Below, piece by piece: positions 27,325 through 33,565 of a stretch of 35,132 nt of DNA. The number at the start of each line of letters is the position of its first letter. The first letter of the stretch is position 1. The position numbers were made by a program, and so were the translations under genes. The notes beneath the pieces are model-generated. The model worked only from the letters and a program-made list of their open reading frames with translations. It searched no databases and was not told the DNA's origin. Origin of the DNA: Wenzhouxiangellaceae bacterium (GTDB taxonomy: Bacteria; Pseudomonadota; Gammaproteobacteria; Xanthomonadales; Wenzhouxiangellaceae); contig JAGXKW010000024.1 in assembly GCA_018334995.1 (NCBI GenBank), positions 1 to 35,132 of the forward strand, read 5' to 3'.

Positions 27325-27600
27325 GGAGAGGTGCCGGAGTGGTCGAACGGGCTCGCCTGGAAAGCGAGTGTACGCGCGAGTCATCACAAGCGCCGTACCG
27401 AGGGTTCGAACCGAGGCGCAGCCGAGCTCGATGCGCAGGCCGCAAGGCAGCCGGAACAACCCGCAGCGAAGCGGAGGGCAAGCGCCAGAGGCGCGCAGTC
27501 AACCGAGCAAAGCGAGCTCACGAGACCAGGCGCTGTAAGCGGCTGGCGAGCCCGGAGGGCCAGCGACCAAAGGTCGCGCAGTAATCCCGCCCTCTCGCGA
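27325..27600 (+). pseudogene. tRNA-Ser(GGA) interrupted in the T-loop
   Basis: The 5' body (27325-27410) matches the intact tRNA-Ser(GGA) at 27666 through the acceptor, D-arm and anticodon arm (loop CTGGAAA) up to TTCGAA. A 172-nt insert (27411-27582) follows, then AATCCCGCCCTCTCGCGA (27583-27600), a degenerate T-stem and acceptor end: one T-stem pair is broken, the last acceptor base is lost and CCA reads CGA. The variable arm is also expanded: the stem GTACG/CGTAC is kept but about 11 nt longer inside than in the intact copy. A hairpin, GCGATCC-GCAA-GGATCGC (27597-27614), follows at once. Probably not a working serine tRNA, unless the insert is removed from the RNA, for which there is no evidence. 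Confidence 0.85.
27411..27582 (+). repeat. 172-nt T-loop insert, copy in tRNA-Ser(GGA)
   Basis: Two diverged tandem units: 27411-27502 (92 nt) and 27503-27582 (80 nt), both starting CCGAG, with GAGCTC close behind, and ending in GCGCAGT. The sequence is a string of short hairpins, for example GCGACC-AAA-GGTCGC and GCCC-GGA-GGGC. It is about 95% identical to the insert at 27849-28020, with two compensating one-base indels. Confidence 0.9.
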
Positions 27601-27644
27601 TCCGCAAGGATCGCCTGCAGCGGAATGCCCCTGACCCGGGGGCG

Positions 27645-27650
27645 TACAAT
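27645..27650 (+). promoter_or_regulatory. Possible -10 box of intact tRNA-Ser(GGA)
   Basis: TACAAT ends 15 nt before the tRNA at 27666, in the same context as the box ahead of the interrupted copy. It would let the intact gene be transcribed independently. Confidence 0.4.
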
Positions 27651-27665
27651 CAGGATAAGTTTTAC

Positions 27666-27758
<93 letters not shown>

Positions 27759-27774
27759 TACAAAATTCGACTCA

Positions 27775-28036
27775 GGAGAGGTGGCAGAGCGGTCGAATGC
27801 GGCGGTCTTGAAAACCGTTGAAGGTTTGTAGCCTTCCGGGGGTTCGAACCGAGGCGCCAGCCGAGCTCGATGTGCAGGCCGCAAGGCGGCCGAAACAACC
27901 CGCAGCGAAGCGGAGGGCAAGCGCGAAAGCGCGCAGTCAACCGAGCAAAGCGAGCTCACGAGACCAGGCGCTGTAAGCGGCTGGCGAGCCCGGAGGGCCA
28001 GCGACCAAAGGTCGCGCAGTAATCCCGCCCTCTCGC
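27775..28036 (+). pseudogene. tRNA-Ser(TGA) interrupted in the T-loop
   Basis: The first 74 nt (27775-27848) are identical to the intact tRNA-Ser(TGA) at 28098, ending at TTCGAA. The 172-nt insert follows (27849-28020), then AATCCCGCCCTCTCGCG (from 28021), the same degenerate 3' end as in the interrupted GGA gene and different from the intact TGA gene. So insert and 3' end behave as one cassette. Two hairpins follow: GCGGCC/GGCCGC at 28035-28053 and CCGCC-GCAA-GGCGG at 28054-28067. No encoded CCA. It begins only 18 nt after the intact tRNA-Ser(GGA), so it probably shares that transcript. Confidence 0.85.
27849..28020 (+). repeat. 172-nt T-loop insert, copy in tRNA-Ser(TGA)
   Basis: Units 27849-27940 and 27941-28020. 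It has the same length, boundaries and order of hairpins as 27411-27582; the second unit appears identical in the two copies, and the differences fall in the first. Confidence 0.9.
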
Positions 28037-28097
28037 GGCCGGTCCAAGGCCGCCCGCCGCAAGGCGGTTGATGCACCGGGTTTTATGACAAGCTAAT

Positions 28098-28188
28098 GGA
28101 GAGGTGGCAGAGCGGTCGAATGCGGCGGTCTTGAAAACCGTTGAAGGTTTGTAGCCTTCCGGGGGTTCGAATCCCTCCCTCTCCGCCA
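28098..28188 (+). tRNA. tRNA-Ser (anticodon TGA)
   Basis: A 91-nt class II tRNA with acceptor GGAGAGG/CCTCTCC and encoded CCA, anticodon stem GCGGT/ACCGT with loop CTTGAAA (anticodon TGA, reads UCA and wobble codons), a long variable arm (GAAGGTTTGTAGCCTTC) and T-arm GGGGG-TTCGAAT-CCCTC. Complete. Its interrupted twin lies directly upstream. Confidence 0.97.
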
Positions 28189-28199
28189 GATACGAACAG

Positions 28200-28222
28200 C
28201 CCCGCTGCCAAGCGGGGTTTTT
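28200..28222 (+). terminator. Terminator of the tRNA-Ser(TGA) gene
   Basis: CCCCGCT-GCCA-AGCGGGG followed by TTTTT, 12 nt after the tRNA CCA. It is the centre of a larger palindrome (28177-28240), whose arms are the tRNA acceptor end and its mirror image. Confidence 0.92.
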
Positions 28223-28262
28223 CGTGTCTGGCGGAGAGGGCGCTCCGGATTCGAACCCGAGG
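28221..28262 (-). repeat. Mirrored copy of a tRNA-Ser 3' end
   Basis: On the minus strand this reads CCTCGGGTTCGAATCC, then CCCTCTCCGCCA and CGAA: a T-arm, acceptor strand and CCA like those of tRNA-Ser, inverted relative to the genes. The last 20 bases match 28177-28196 with one mismatch. There is no 5' tRNA body. Confidence 0.8.
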
Positions 28263-28336
28263 CAATGCCGGTGGCCGCGATTCCCCTTATCTGCACCCGG
28301 TATCATCAGCCAAATCTGTCGGGAAAGAAGGGAGCT

Positions 28337-28433
28337 GGTTCGAACCGAGCGAAGCGAGCTCGATGCGAAGCGACCCGTAGCGAAGCGAAGGGCAAGCGCC
28401 ACAGGCGCGCAGTCCATCCCTCCCTCTCCGCCA
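28337..28433 (+). pseudogene. tRNA-Ser 3' remnant with a single-unit T-loop insert
   Basis: GGTTCGAA (28337-28344) is followed by a 71-nt unit (28345-28415; starts CCGAGCGAAGCGAGCTC, ends GCGCAGTCC) and then by ATCCCTCCCTCTCCGCCA (28416-28433), the exact 3' end of the intact tRNA-Ser genes. No tRNA 5' half precedes it. The unit matches the first half of the 172-nt inserts and the unit beside tRNA-Arg. Confidence 0.85.
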
Positions 28434-28444
28434 GATACGAACGA

Positions 28445-28467
28445 CCCCGCTGCCAGGCGGGGTTTTT
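28445..28467 (+). terminator. Terminator after the tRNA-Ser remnant
   Basis: CCCCGC-N6-GCGGGG followed by TTTTT; nearly the same sequence and spacing as the terminator after intact tRNA-Ser(TGA), so the tRNA 3' end and the terminator were copied together. Confidence 0.88.
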
Positions 28468-28499
28468 CGTGTCCGGCGGAACTGTCTGCACCAAAGCGG

Positions 28500-29072
28500 C
28501 TACTGGTCGGGATGCTCCCCCAATTCCTCTCCTTCGGTCGTCACGCCCAGCCCCAGCACGGTCCGATTTGCATAGCAGAAATAAGCCGTGATCTGGTTGA
28601 TTTCCAGGATCTCGCCGTCGTTCCAGCCGGATTTCCGTAAAAGACTGATTGTGCTTTCGGAAATTTCCGCCGGCGCCAGCGCCAGTTGTTCGGCATAGGC
28701 AAGTGCCGCGCGCTGGCGGGTGTCGAAGACCTCGTCGCGCGGTCCGTCCTCGAGCGCACGCGTCCAGGCTCCGGTACGGCGCGGATCTGCCAGCGCACGT
28801 CGCATTCCGGCAAGATGATGGTCGACGCAGTAGCCGCAGCAATTGACCCGGCTGACCAGAACGCCGATGGCCTCGGCAAAAGCCCGGTTTAGCGTGTTGC
28901 GGGGATGATGCAGCACGGCCCGGTACAGGGCCATGTGTCCTTCCAGCGTGTGCGGGCGCAGGCTGTGGGCGAGCAGGATCCGGTCGACCTGCCCGTCGCC
29001 GGCCGAACGCTGGTAGATTTTTGCGAGTCTGGGGTCTGCATCGGCCGGTGCGATGATCTCGATCCAGGTCAT
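28500..29072 (-). CDS. AhpD-like carboxymuconolactone-decarboxylase-fold peroxidase
   Basis: A 190-aa all-helical protein of the AhpD-like CMD family, often annotated as peroxidase-related enzyme. The active-site region is FAEAIGVLVSRVNCCGYCVDHH: a CxxC pair (Cys-Gly-Tyr-Cys) with a conserved upstream Glu and following His, which supports thiol-based peroxide reduction. The C-terminal part repeats the helical pattern (EILEINQITAYFCYANRT). ATG at 29072 was chosen because it starts Met-Thr-Trp-Ile-Glu, as in relatives; the frame stays open to 29267 but crosses the divergent GDCCxC gene. That gene starts 75 nt away on the other strand, so they may share a control region. Confidence 0.88.
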   Translation of the reverse strand: MTWIEIIAPADADPRLAKIYQRSAGDGQVDRILLAHSLRPHTLEGHMALYRAVLHHPRNTLNRAFAEAIGVLVSRVNCCGYCVDHHLAGMRRALADPRRTGAWTRALEDGPRDEVFDTRQRAALAYAEQLALAPAEISESTISLLRKSGWNDGEILEINQITAYFCYANRTVLGLGVTTEGEELGEHPDQ

Positions 29073-29146
29073 TTCGAGGCTTTCACGATGCGCTTTGGTG
29101 GTCGGGATGCTTAGAATAAACGATTCATTCAACCGGGGACATTCCG

Positions 29147-29365
29147 ATGGCTGCATCTTCAGAAAAAATCGAGCGCCGCTCCACGCTTGAATGCCCGAAG
29201 TGCCTGCACGAAGCGCGCGAGGAAATGCCGGAGAATGCCTGCATCCGGCGCTACGAGTGCACCGCATGCGGCGCCTTGTTGGCGCCGCTGGAAGGCGATT
29301 GCTGCGTGTTCTGCTCGTACGGCGATGTGCCCTGCCCGCCGGTGCAGGTCGGAAACTGTTGCTGA
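29147..29365 (+). CDS. GDCCxC-motif small metal/redox protein
   Basis: A 72-aa Cys-rich protein with two CxxC pairs (CPKC, CTAC), the defining GDCCVFCSYGDVPCPP motif and a terminal Cys-Cys. This small family occurs in proteobacteria, often near mercury-resistance genes, and some members are selenoproteins; here all positions are plain Cys. It probably binds a metal or acts in thiol redox; no reaction is established. It is divergent from the AhpD-like peroxidase, which suggests a shared oxidative or metal stress role (inference). Confidence 0.85.
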   Translation: MAASSEKIERRSTLECPKCLHEAREEMPENACIRRYECTACGALLAPLEGDCCVFCSYGDVPCPPVQVGNCC

Positions 29366-29471
29366 CCCCGGTTCAGGCTGACACGAATCGGTCAGCCTTA
29401 CGGGTATCACCTGGAGATGGGGCATTCCGGACCGCGCCGGTGGCGCGTCGGAAAACGGAGCTCGGGGATGC

Positions 29472-30317
29472 TCAGGCTGGCTTCTCGAACACGAAGATAC
29501 CCCAGGTCAGATGCCCCTTGAGACCGCCGTCGACCCAATGCTGAAGGCCGGCCTGCATCCGCTCGATGTAGTCCTCGCTGACGCCGCGTTCGCGCAACTC
29601 GTCGGCGTTTTCGATCAACGCCCGGCGCACTCGCGCGTAGTGGCGCGGCAACTGGTGCGAGTGGTCGTCGAACTCGACTTCCTTCATGCCCAACCCGCCA
29701 AGGGTTTCGCGATAGAACGCCGGCGAGCCCAGCGAATCCAGATGGATGCGGTCGTAGATCGGCTGCAACTGGTCGGTGGGCGCGTCGTCGGTCTGCATCG
29801 GATCGGTGAACACCAGCCGCCCGCCGGGCTTGAGCACGCGCACGGCTTCGGCGCAGACTCTTGCGCGATCGCCGGAATGCAGGAACGCATCCTGCGACCA
29901 GACCAGGTCGAATGCCTGGTCGTCGAAATCCAGCGCGGTGAAGTCGCCGTCGACGACTTCGATATTGCGATCGAGTCCGGCTTCGACGTTCATGCGCCGG
30001 TTGCGCTCGTTTTCGACTTCGCTCAGATTCAGCGCCACGCACTGGCAGCCGAATTGCTCGGCGAGGTAGCGCATTGAACCGCCATAGCCGGCGCCCAGAT
30101 CCAGCACCCGGGTATCGGGCTTGATCGTTGCCGCCAGTTCGCCCATGCGACGCACGGTGCGGCGGCTTGCATCGGCAATCGGCTCTTCATCGGACTGATA
30201 CAGCCCGATGTGTATGTCCTCGCCGCCCCAGATATGGAAGTAGAAGTTGTCCGCATCGGTGCTGTTGTAGTAAGCACGCGCGGTTTCGACGACTTCGGAA
30301 TATTGCGGGTTGCTCAT
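29472..30317 (-). CDS. Sarcosine/dimethylglycine N-methyltransferase
   Basis: A SAM-dependent methyltransferase carrying out the last steps of glycine betaine synthesis, sarcosine to dimethylglycine to betaine. The 281-aa product has the class I SAM motif VLDLGAGYGGSMRYLAE (about 69-85) and the SDMT-typical N-terminus with YYNSTDADNFYFHIWGGED and IHIGLY. Its start overlaps the stop of the upstream gene by ATGA (30314-30317), giving translational coupling. The pair is the GSMT-SDMT pathway known from Halorhodospira and other halophiles, which needs no choline. Specificity is inferred from similarity and gene pairing. Confidence 0.93.
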   Translation of the reverse strand: MSNPQYSEVVETARAYYNSTDADNFYFHIWGGEDIHIGLYQSDEEPIADASRRTVRRMGELAATIKPDTRVLDLGAGYGGSMRYLAEQFGCQCVALNLSEVENERNRRMNVEAGLDRNIEVVDGDFTALDFDDQAFDLVWSQDAFLHSGDRARVCAEAVRVLKPGGRLVFTDPMQTDDAPTDQLQPIYDRIHLDSLGSPAFYRETLGGLGMKEVEFDDHSHQLPRHYARVRRALIENADELRERGVSEDYIERMQAGLQHWVDGGLKGHLTWGIFVFEKPA

Positions 30318-31198
30318 GCGTTGTCAACCTCACGCGTGGTGCCGCCATCGTCTTCCTGTATGTCTTCAGCGCCATAGTATTTCTTCTCGGCGACGTGAAT
30401 GTAGAAGTCGGCGGTACCGGTGCTTTCCTCATCTTCGAAATCGGCATAGGTAGCGATCTTCTGAAACCCGACTTCCTGCATCAGGTCCCGCACGTAGTCA
30501 CGGCGAATCGGACACATGTTCAGGTAATACACCGAATCGTCCGGGAATGTGTAGCGGAATCTTGCGAGCCCTTCGTCGACATGCTCCGGCTCGGCGCTGA
30601 CCTGATGCCCGCAGTAATAGAACTTGTGTTTGGTCGAAAACCCATCGTCCAGAATCGCATCGTAGTTGCGCTGGTCGAGAATCAGGCAGCCGTCGTGCTT
30701 GAGCACCGCATAAAACTCGGCAAGCGCCTTGCGCCGATCGCGTTCGTCGAAAAGGTGGTTGAACGAATTCCCCAGGCAGATCACGGCGTCATACGCGGCA
30801 TGCACATCCCGGTTCAGCCAGCGCCAGTCGGCCTGGATGGTTCTGAGGATATGCCCTCTTTTGCGTCCGTTTTCGAACGCCTTGGCCAGCATTGCGGCCG
30901 AACCGTCGACGCTGCAGACTTCGAAACCGGCTTCGATCAATCGAACCGAATGAAACCCGGTTCCGGTAGCCACGTCGAGGATCCGCTTGGCGCCGCGCTT
31001 CTTGAGTAGTTCGATGAAGAAATCACCCTCGCTCTCGTAACGCGCGTCCCAGTCGATGAGTTCATCCCACTTGTCGACAAAGCCCTCGACATATTCCTGC
31101 TGATAATGATCCGTATCACGGACTTCGACAGGATCCTTGCCGAATCCCTGTGACTTTTTAGCTTCTGCCGTGCTTGACTGTGTGATAACTGCCTCCAA
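30314..31198 (-). CDS. Glycine/sarcosine N-methyltransferase
   Basis: Methylates glycine to sarcosine and dimethylglycine with SAM, the entry to betaine synthesis. The SAM motif is ILDVATGTGFHSVRLIEAG and the N-terminal region DHYQQEYVEGFVDKWDELIDW is typical of GSMT. The open frame starts at a TTG (31198; 294 aa) that touches a perfect GGAGG sequence. That GGAGG stands five bases before an in-frame ATC and no ATG or GTG occurs nearby, so the true start is unclear: TTG with a poor site, or a rare ATC start giving 290 aa. First gene of the two-gene operon. Expression would be expected to respond to salt; no known promoter element is evident in the 287 nt upstream. Confidence 0.93.
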   Translation of the reverse strand: MEAVITQSSTAEAKKSQGFGKDPVEVRDTDHYQQEYVEGFVDKWDELIDWDARYESEGDFFIELLKKRGAKRILDVATGTGFHSVRLIEAGFEVCSVDGSAAMLAKAFENGRKRGHILRTIQADWRWLNRDVHAAYDAVICLGNSFNHLFDERDRRKALAEFYAVLKHDGCLILDQRNYDAILDDGFSTKHKFYYCGHQVSAEPEHVDEGLARFRYTFPDDSVYYLNMCPIRRDYVRDLMQEVGFQKIATYADFEDEESTGTADFYIHVAEKKYYGAEDIQEDDGGTTREVDNA

Positions 31199-31485
31199 TC
31201 GTTTGATTTTTCGATATGACCAACATCGTTGAACATGCTCGCGCGGAAACAGCGCGTAGCTGTAAACGACGTGATTCGAATTCCATTTTTCTCATGAAAG
31301 ATGATGCTGACCGTGCTTTTTGTACGGCCGGCGGATCTCTTGAATCCCGCTGGCCACTTTGAGACGGTCGCTTTTTCTGCGGTATCGAAGAACAGACTCC
31401 GATTCTTTCACTATCATAACGCGATACCGCGCGCGTTTCATCCCGGCTTCGAAAAGGACGCGGAATCTGGCGTGCCGAGGCGGCG

Positions 31486-32967
31486 TTAGCGGCTTTTGAT
31501 CCATTCGATGGTGTCGGTCAGCGTGCCGTCCGGACTTTCACTGCCTTCTTCCAGCACGGCACGGAAAGCAGCGGCCAGGCGCTTGCCCTCCTCCACGCCC
31601 CACTGGTCGAATGCATTGATGCGCCACTGGACTGCCAGCAGATACACGGCATGCTCGAAAGTCGCCAACAATTCACCTACGCTTTCGCCATCCATGCAGC
31701 GACACAGCATCAGCATGACCGGATTGTTGCCCGGCAGTTCGCGCTGAGCGTCCTCGGCGCGGCGCCCGTTGACCAGCGCACTGGCCTGGCCCAGCAAGTG
31801 CGAGAGCTGCTCGCGCTGCCAGGCCTCGGGCGCCTCGCCGGCCCGGGCGCTGCCCAGCAGCAGCATGGGATGGCGAGTCGTACCCTGGTGCAGCGCCTGG
31901 AACAGCGAATGCTGCAAGTCGGTGCCGGCCCCGCCGAATATCAGCGGAGAGGTCGGCTGGCGCACGCGGTTACCGTCCAGGTCCACGGACTTGCCGAGGC
32001 TTTCCATGACCAGCTGCTGCAGATATTCGGCCAGCAGGCGCAGCGCCGGATCATAGGCGACCACGCCCAGGGTCCCCATGCCACAGGTCCGGACCAGCGC
32101 ATCCAATGTCCGCGCAAGCGCGTATGCAGGGGAACGGGCGACATCTTCCGCCACTAGCGCATCGGCGTCCCGGGCACCGTCCAGCAGTGCGCTCCAGGCT
32201 TCCGGGCCGATTCTGGCCGCGGCGCCGAGACCGACGCTGGACCACAGCGAGAATCTTCCGCCGGTCCAGCCCGGAAAGGCCAGCACGTTGTGCTCGGCCA
32301 CCCCGAACTCGACCGCACGCTCGGGCCGTGCGGTCGCCGCCCAGATCCGCTGCCCGGCCCCGGCACCCAGCCAGTCGCGGATCAGCGCGGCCTGGGTCAG
32401 CGTCTCGACCGTGGAAAAGCTCTTGGACGCGACCATCAGCCCGGTAGTTTCGGGATCGAGCCGTTCGAGCAAGCGCTGAATACGCCGCCCATCGAGCGTG
32501 GTCAACCATTCCACCTCGACGGCGCTGTTGCCGGAGTCGAGCGCCTGCGCGACCAGGCGCGGACCGAGGTCGGAACCGCCGATCCCGGCGTGGAGAATGG
32601 TTCGAACCGGCGTCTCGCCCCGATACAGCCTGCCCGCAATCTCGGAAAGGCGCTGCCGGGATTCCGTCACCATCGCGGCATCATCGGCGGTCAGCAGCTC
32701 CGACGGCGACGCGGCGCGCAGCGCCATGTGCAGCGCCGGCTGGTTTTCGGAAGGGTTGACGATGCCGCCGTCGAACAGATAGGCGACGGCGTGCCCGAAA
32801 TCGGCGCGAGCCGACGCGGCAAAGAAGTCCCGCCAGGCGGTCAGCGGGACCGGCGTTCGGCTGGTATCGAGCCGCCAGCGTGCGGTCTCCAGCACCATTT
32901 CACGCACCCGCTCGGGCTCGTCGCGCAGCAGGCCGCGAATGTCGGGAATGTTGTTTTTGTGCAACAC
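31486..32967 (-). CDS. pgi: Glucose-6-phosphate isomerase
   Basis: Interconverts glucose-6-phosphate and fructose-6-phosphate. The 493-aa product is shorter than E. coli Pgi (549) but keeps the sugar-phosphate isomerase signatures: AGIGGSDLGPRL, VASKSFSTVETL, the ATARPERAVEFG region, GRFSLWSSVGL and the C-terminal INAFDQWGVEEGKRLA. Catalytic Glu and His lie in VMESLGKS and the FQALHQGT region. It is 25 nt after the panD stop, so it is probably transcribed with panD; the order panB-panC-panD-pgi is familiar from Xanthomonadales genomes. Confidence 0.96.
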   Translation of the reverse strand: MLHKNNIPDIRGLLRDEPERVREMVLETARWRLDTSRTPVPLTAWRDFFAASARADFGHAVAYLFDGGIVNPSENQPALHMALRAASPSELLTADDAAMVTESRQRLSEIAGRLYRGETPVRTILHAGIGGSDLGPRLVAQALDSGNSAVEVEWLTTLDGRRIQRLLERLDPETTGLMVASKSFSTVETLTQAALIRDWLGAGAGQRIWAATARPERAVEFGVAEHNVLAFPGWTGGRFSLWSSVGLGAAARIGPEAWSALLDGARDADALVAEDVARSPAYALARTLDALVRTCGMGTLGVVAYDPALRLLAEYLQQLVMESLGKSVDLDGNRVRQPTSPLIFGGAGTDLQHSLFQALHQGTTRHPMLLLGSARAGEAPEAWQREQLSHLLGQASALVNGRRAEDAQRELPGNNPVMLMLCRCMDGESVGELLATFEHAVYLLAVQWRINAFDQWGVEEGKRLAAAFRAVLEEGSESPDGTLTDTIEWIKSR

Positions 32968-32992
32968 CGAATCGCAGCCCGGGGCGAACCGG

Positions 32993-33373
32993 TCAGGCCG
33001 CCTGGGCCGGAATCTCGCCTGCCACGCGCGCGACGCGGTTGTTTTCGTCCGGATAGACCAGCCGTGGCCGGTGGTTGGCCGCGTCGGCCTCGTCTACCGC
33101 ACCGTAGGCGCAGATGATCAACAGGTCGCCGGGCGAGGCCTTGTGTGCGGCCGCGCCGTTGACGCTGATCATGCCGGATCCGGCGGCGCCCCGGATGGCA
33201 TAGGTGACGAAACGCTCGCCGTTGGCAATGTTGTAGATATGTATCTGTTCGTACTCGAGAATTCCGGACGCCTCGAGCAGATCTTCATCGATGGCGCAGG
33301 ACCCTTCGTAGTCGAGCTCCGCGTGGGTCACGGTCGCCCGGTGGATCTTGGCCTTGAGCATGTTCAGATTCAT
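32993..33373 (-). CDS. panD: Aspartate 1-decarboxylase
   Basis: Makes beta-alanine from aspartate for pantothenate and CoA. The 126-aa proenzyme (same length as in E. coli) has the self-cleavage site Gly24-Ser25 in YEGSCAID, which yields the pyruvoyl group. Met at 33373 was chosen because it puts Ser at 25 and aligns with the E. coli start; the frame is open a further eight codons to a TTG at 33397. A strong terminator-like hairpin ends only 38 nt upstream of this ATG, with a promoter candidate before it, so expression may be controlled by attenuation. Confidence 0.96.
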   Translation of the reverse strand: MNLNMLKAKIHRATVTHAELDYEGSCAIDEDLLEASGILEYEQIHIYNIANGERFVTYAIRGAAGSGMISVNGAAAHKASPGDLLIICAYGAVDEADAANHRPRLVYPDENNRVARVAGEIPAQAA

Positions 33374-33411
33374 CGCAAATACCCGTTCAGTTCGCAAATA
33401 ACGCTCCGCCC

Positions 33412-33445
33412 AAAAAAAAGCCTCTCCCCGGTGACGGGGAGAGGC
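33412..33445 (-). terminator. Intrinsic terminator between panC and panD
   Basis: On the minus strand GCCTCTCCCC, a short loop and GGGGAGAGGC are followed by eight T. Complete intrinsic terminator in the direction of pan transcription, placed inside the panBCD-pgi run just ahead of panD. Confidence 0.92.
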
Positions 33446-33516
33446 AGCGTGTCGGAGTGATGTACCTCAAATCGCGCCCTGACACCTTGATTTCCGTTGC
33501 TCGATTACCAAGGTTC
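33412..33516 (-). ncRNA. Candidate sRNA or panD attenuator leader
   Basis: A transcript from the promoter at 33523-33551 would start near 33516 and end at the terminator at 33412, about 105 nt, with no open frame of note. It could be a free-standing small RNA, or a leader whose terminator is bypassed to express panD and pgi. I recognise no riboswitch class. Existence is predicted only from promoter plus terminator. Confidence 0.35.
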
Positions 33517-33522
33517 GTGGTA

Positions 33523-33551
33523 ACTGTACCACAGCACCTGGCATTTTCCAA
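33523..33551 (-). promoter_or_regulatory. Sigma-70 promoter upstream of the panD leader
   Basis: On the minus strand: TTGGAA (33546-33551), 17-bp spacer, TACAGT (33523-33528). The match to the consensus with ideal spacing is one of the best in the window. It lies downstream of panC, 15 nt after its stop. Confidence 0.6.
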
Positions 33552-33565
33552 GCCCTGATTGCAGA

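Noticed and set aside
27411-27582. Group I or group II intron within the tRNA-Ser gene
   Set aside because: The position is the T-loop, not the anticodon loop; 172 nt is short, and no group I core pairing, 3' terminal G or group II domain V is seen. Archaeal-type bulge-helix-bulge splicing is not expected in bacteria.
31292-31504. A 70-codon minus-strand frame beginning inside the end of pgi, very basic
   Set aside because: It overlaps pgi by 19 nt, has no visible ribosome site or recognisable domain, and its Lys/Arg-rich content fits out-of-frame GC-rich DNA. A real small gene cannot be excluded but is not supported.
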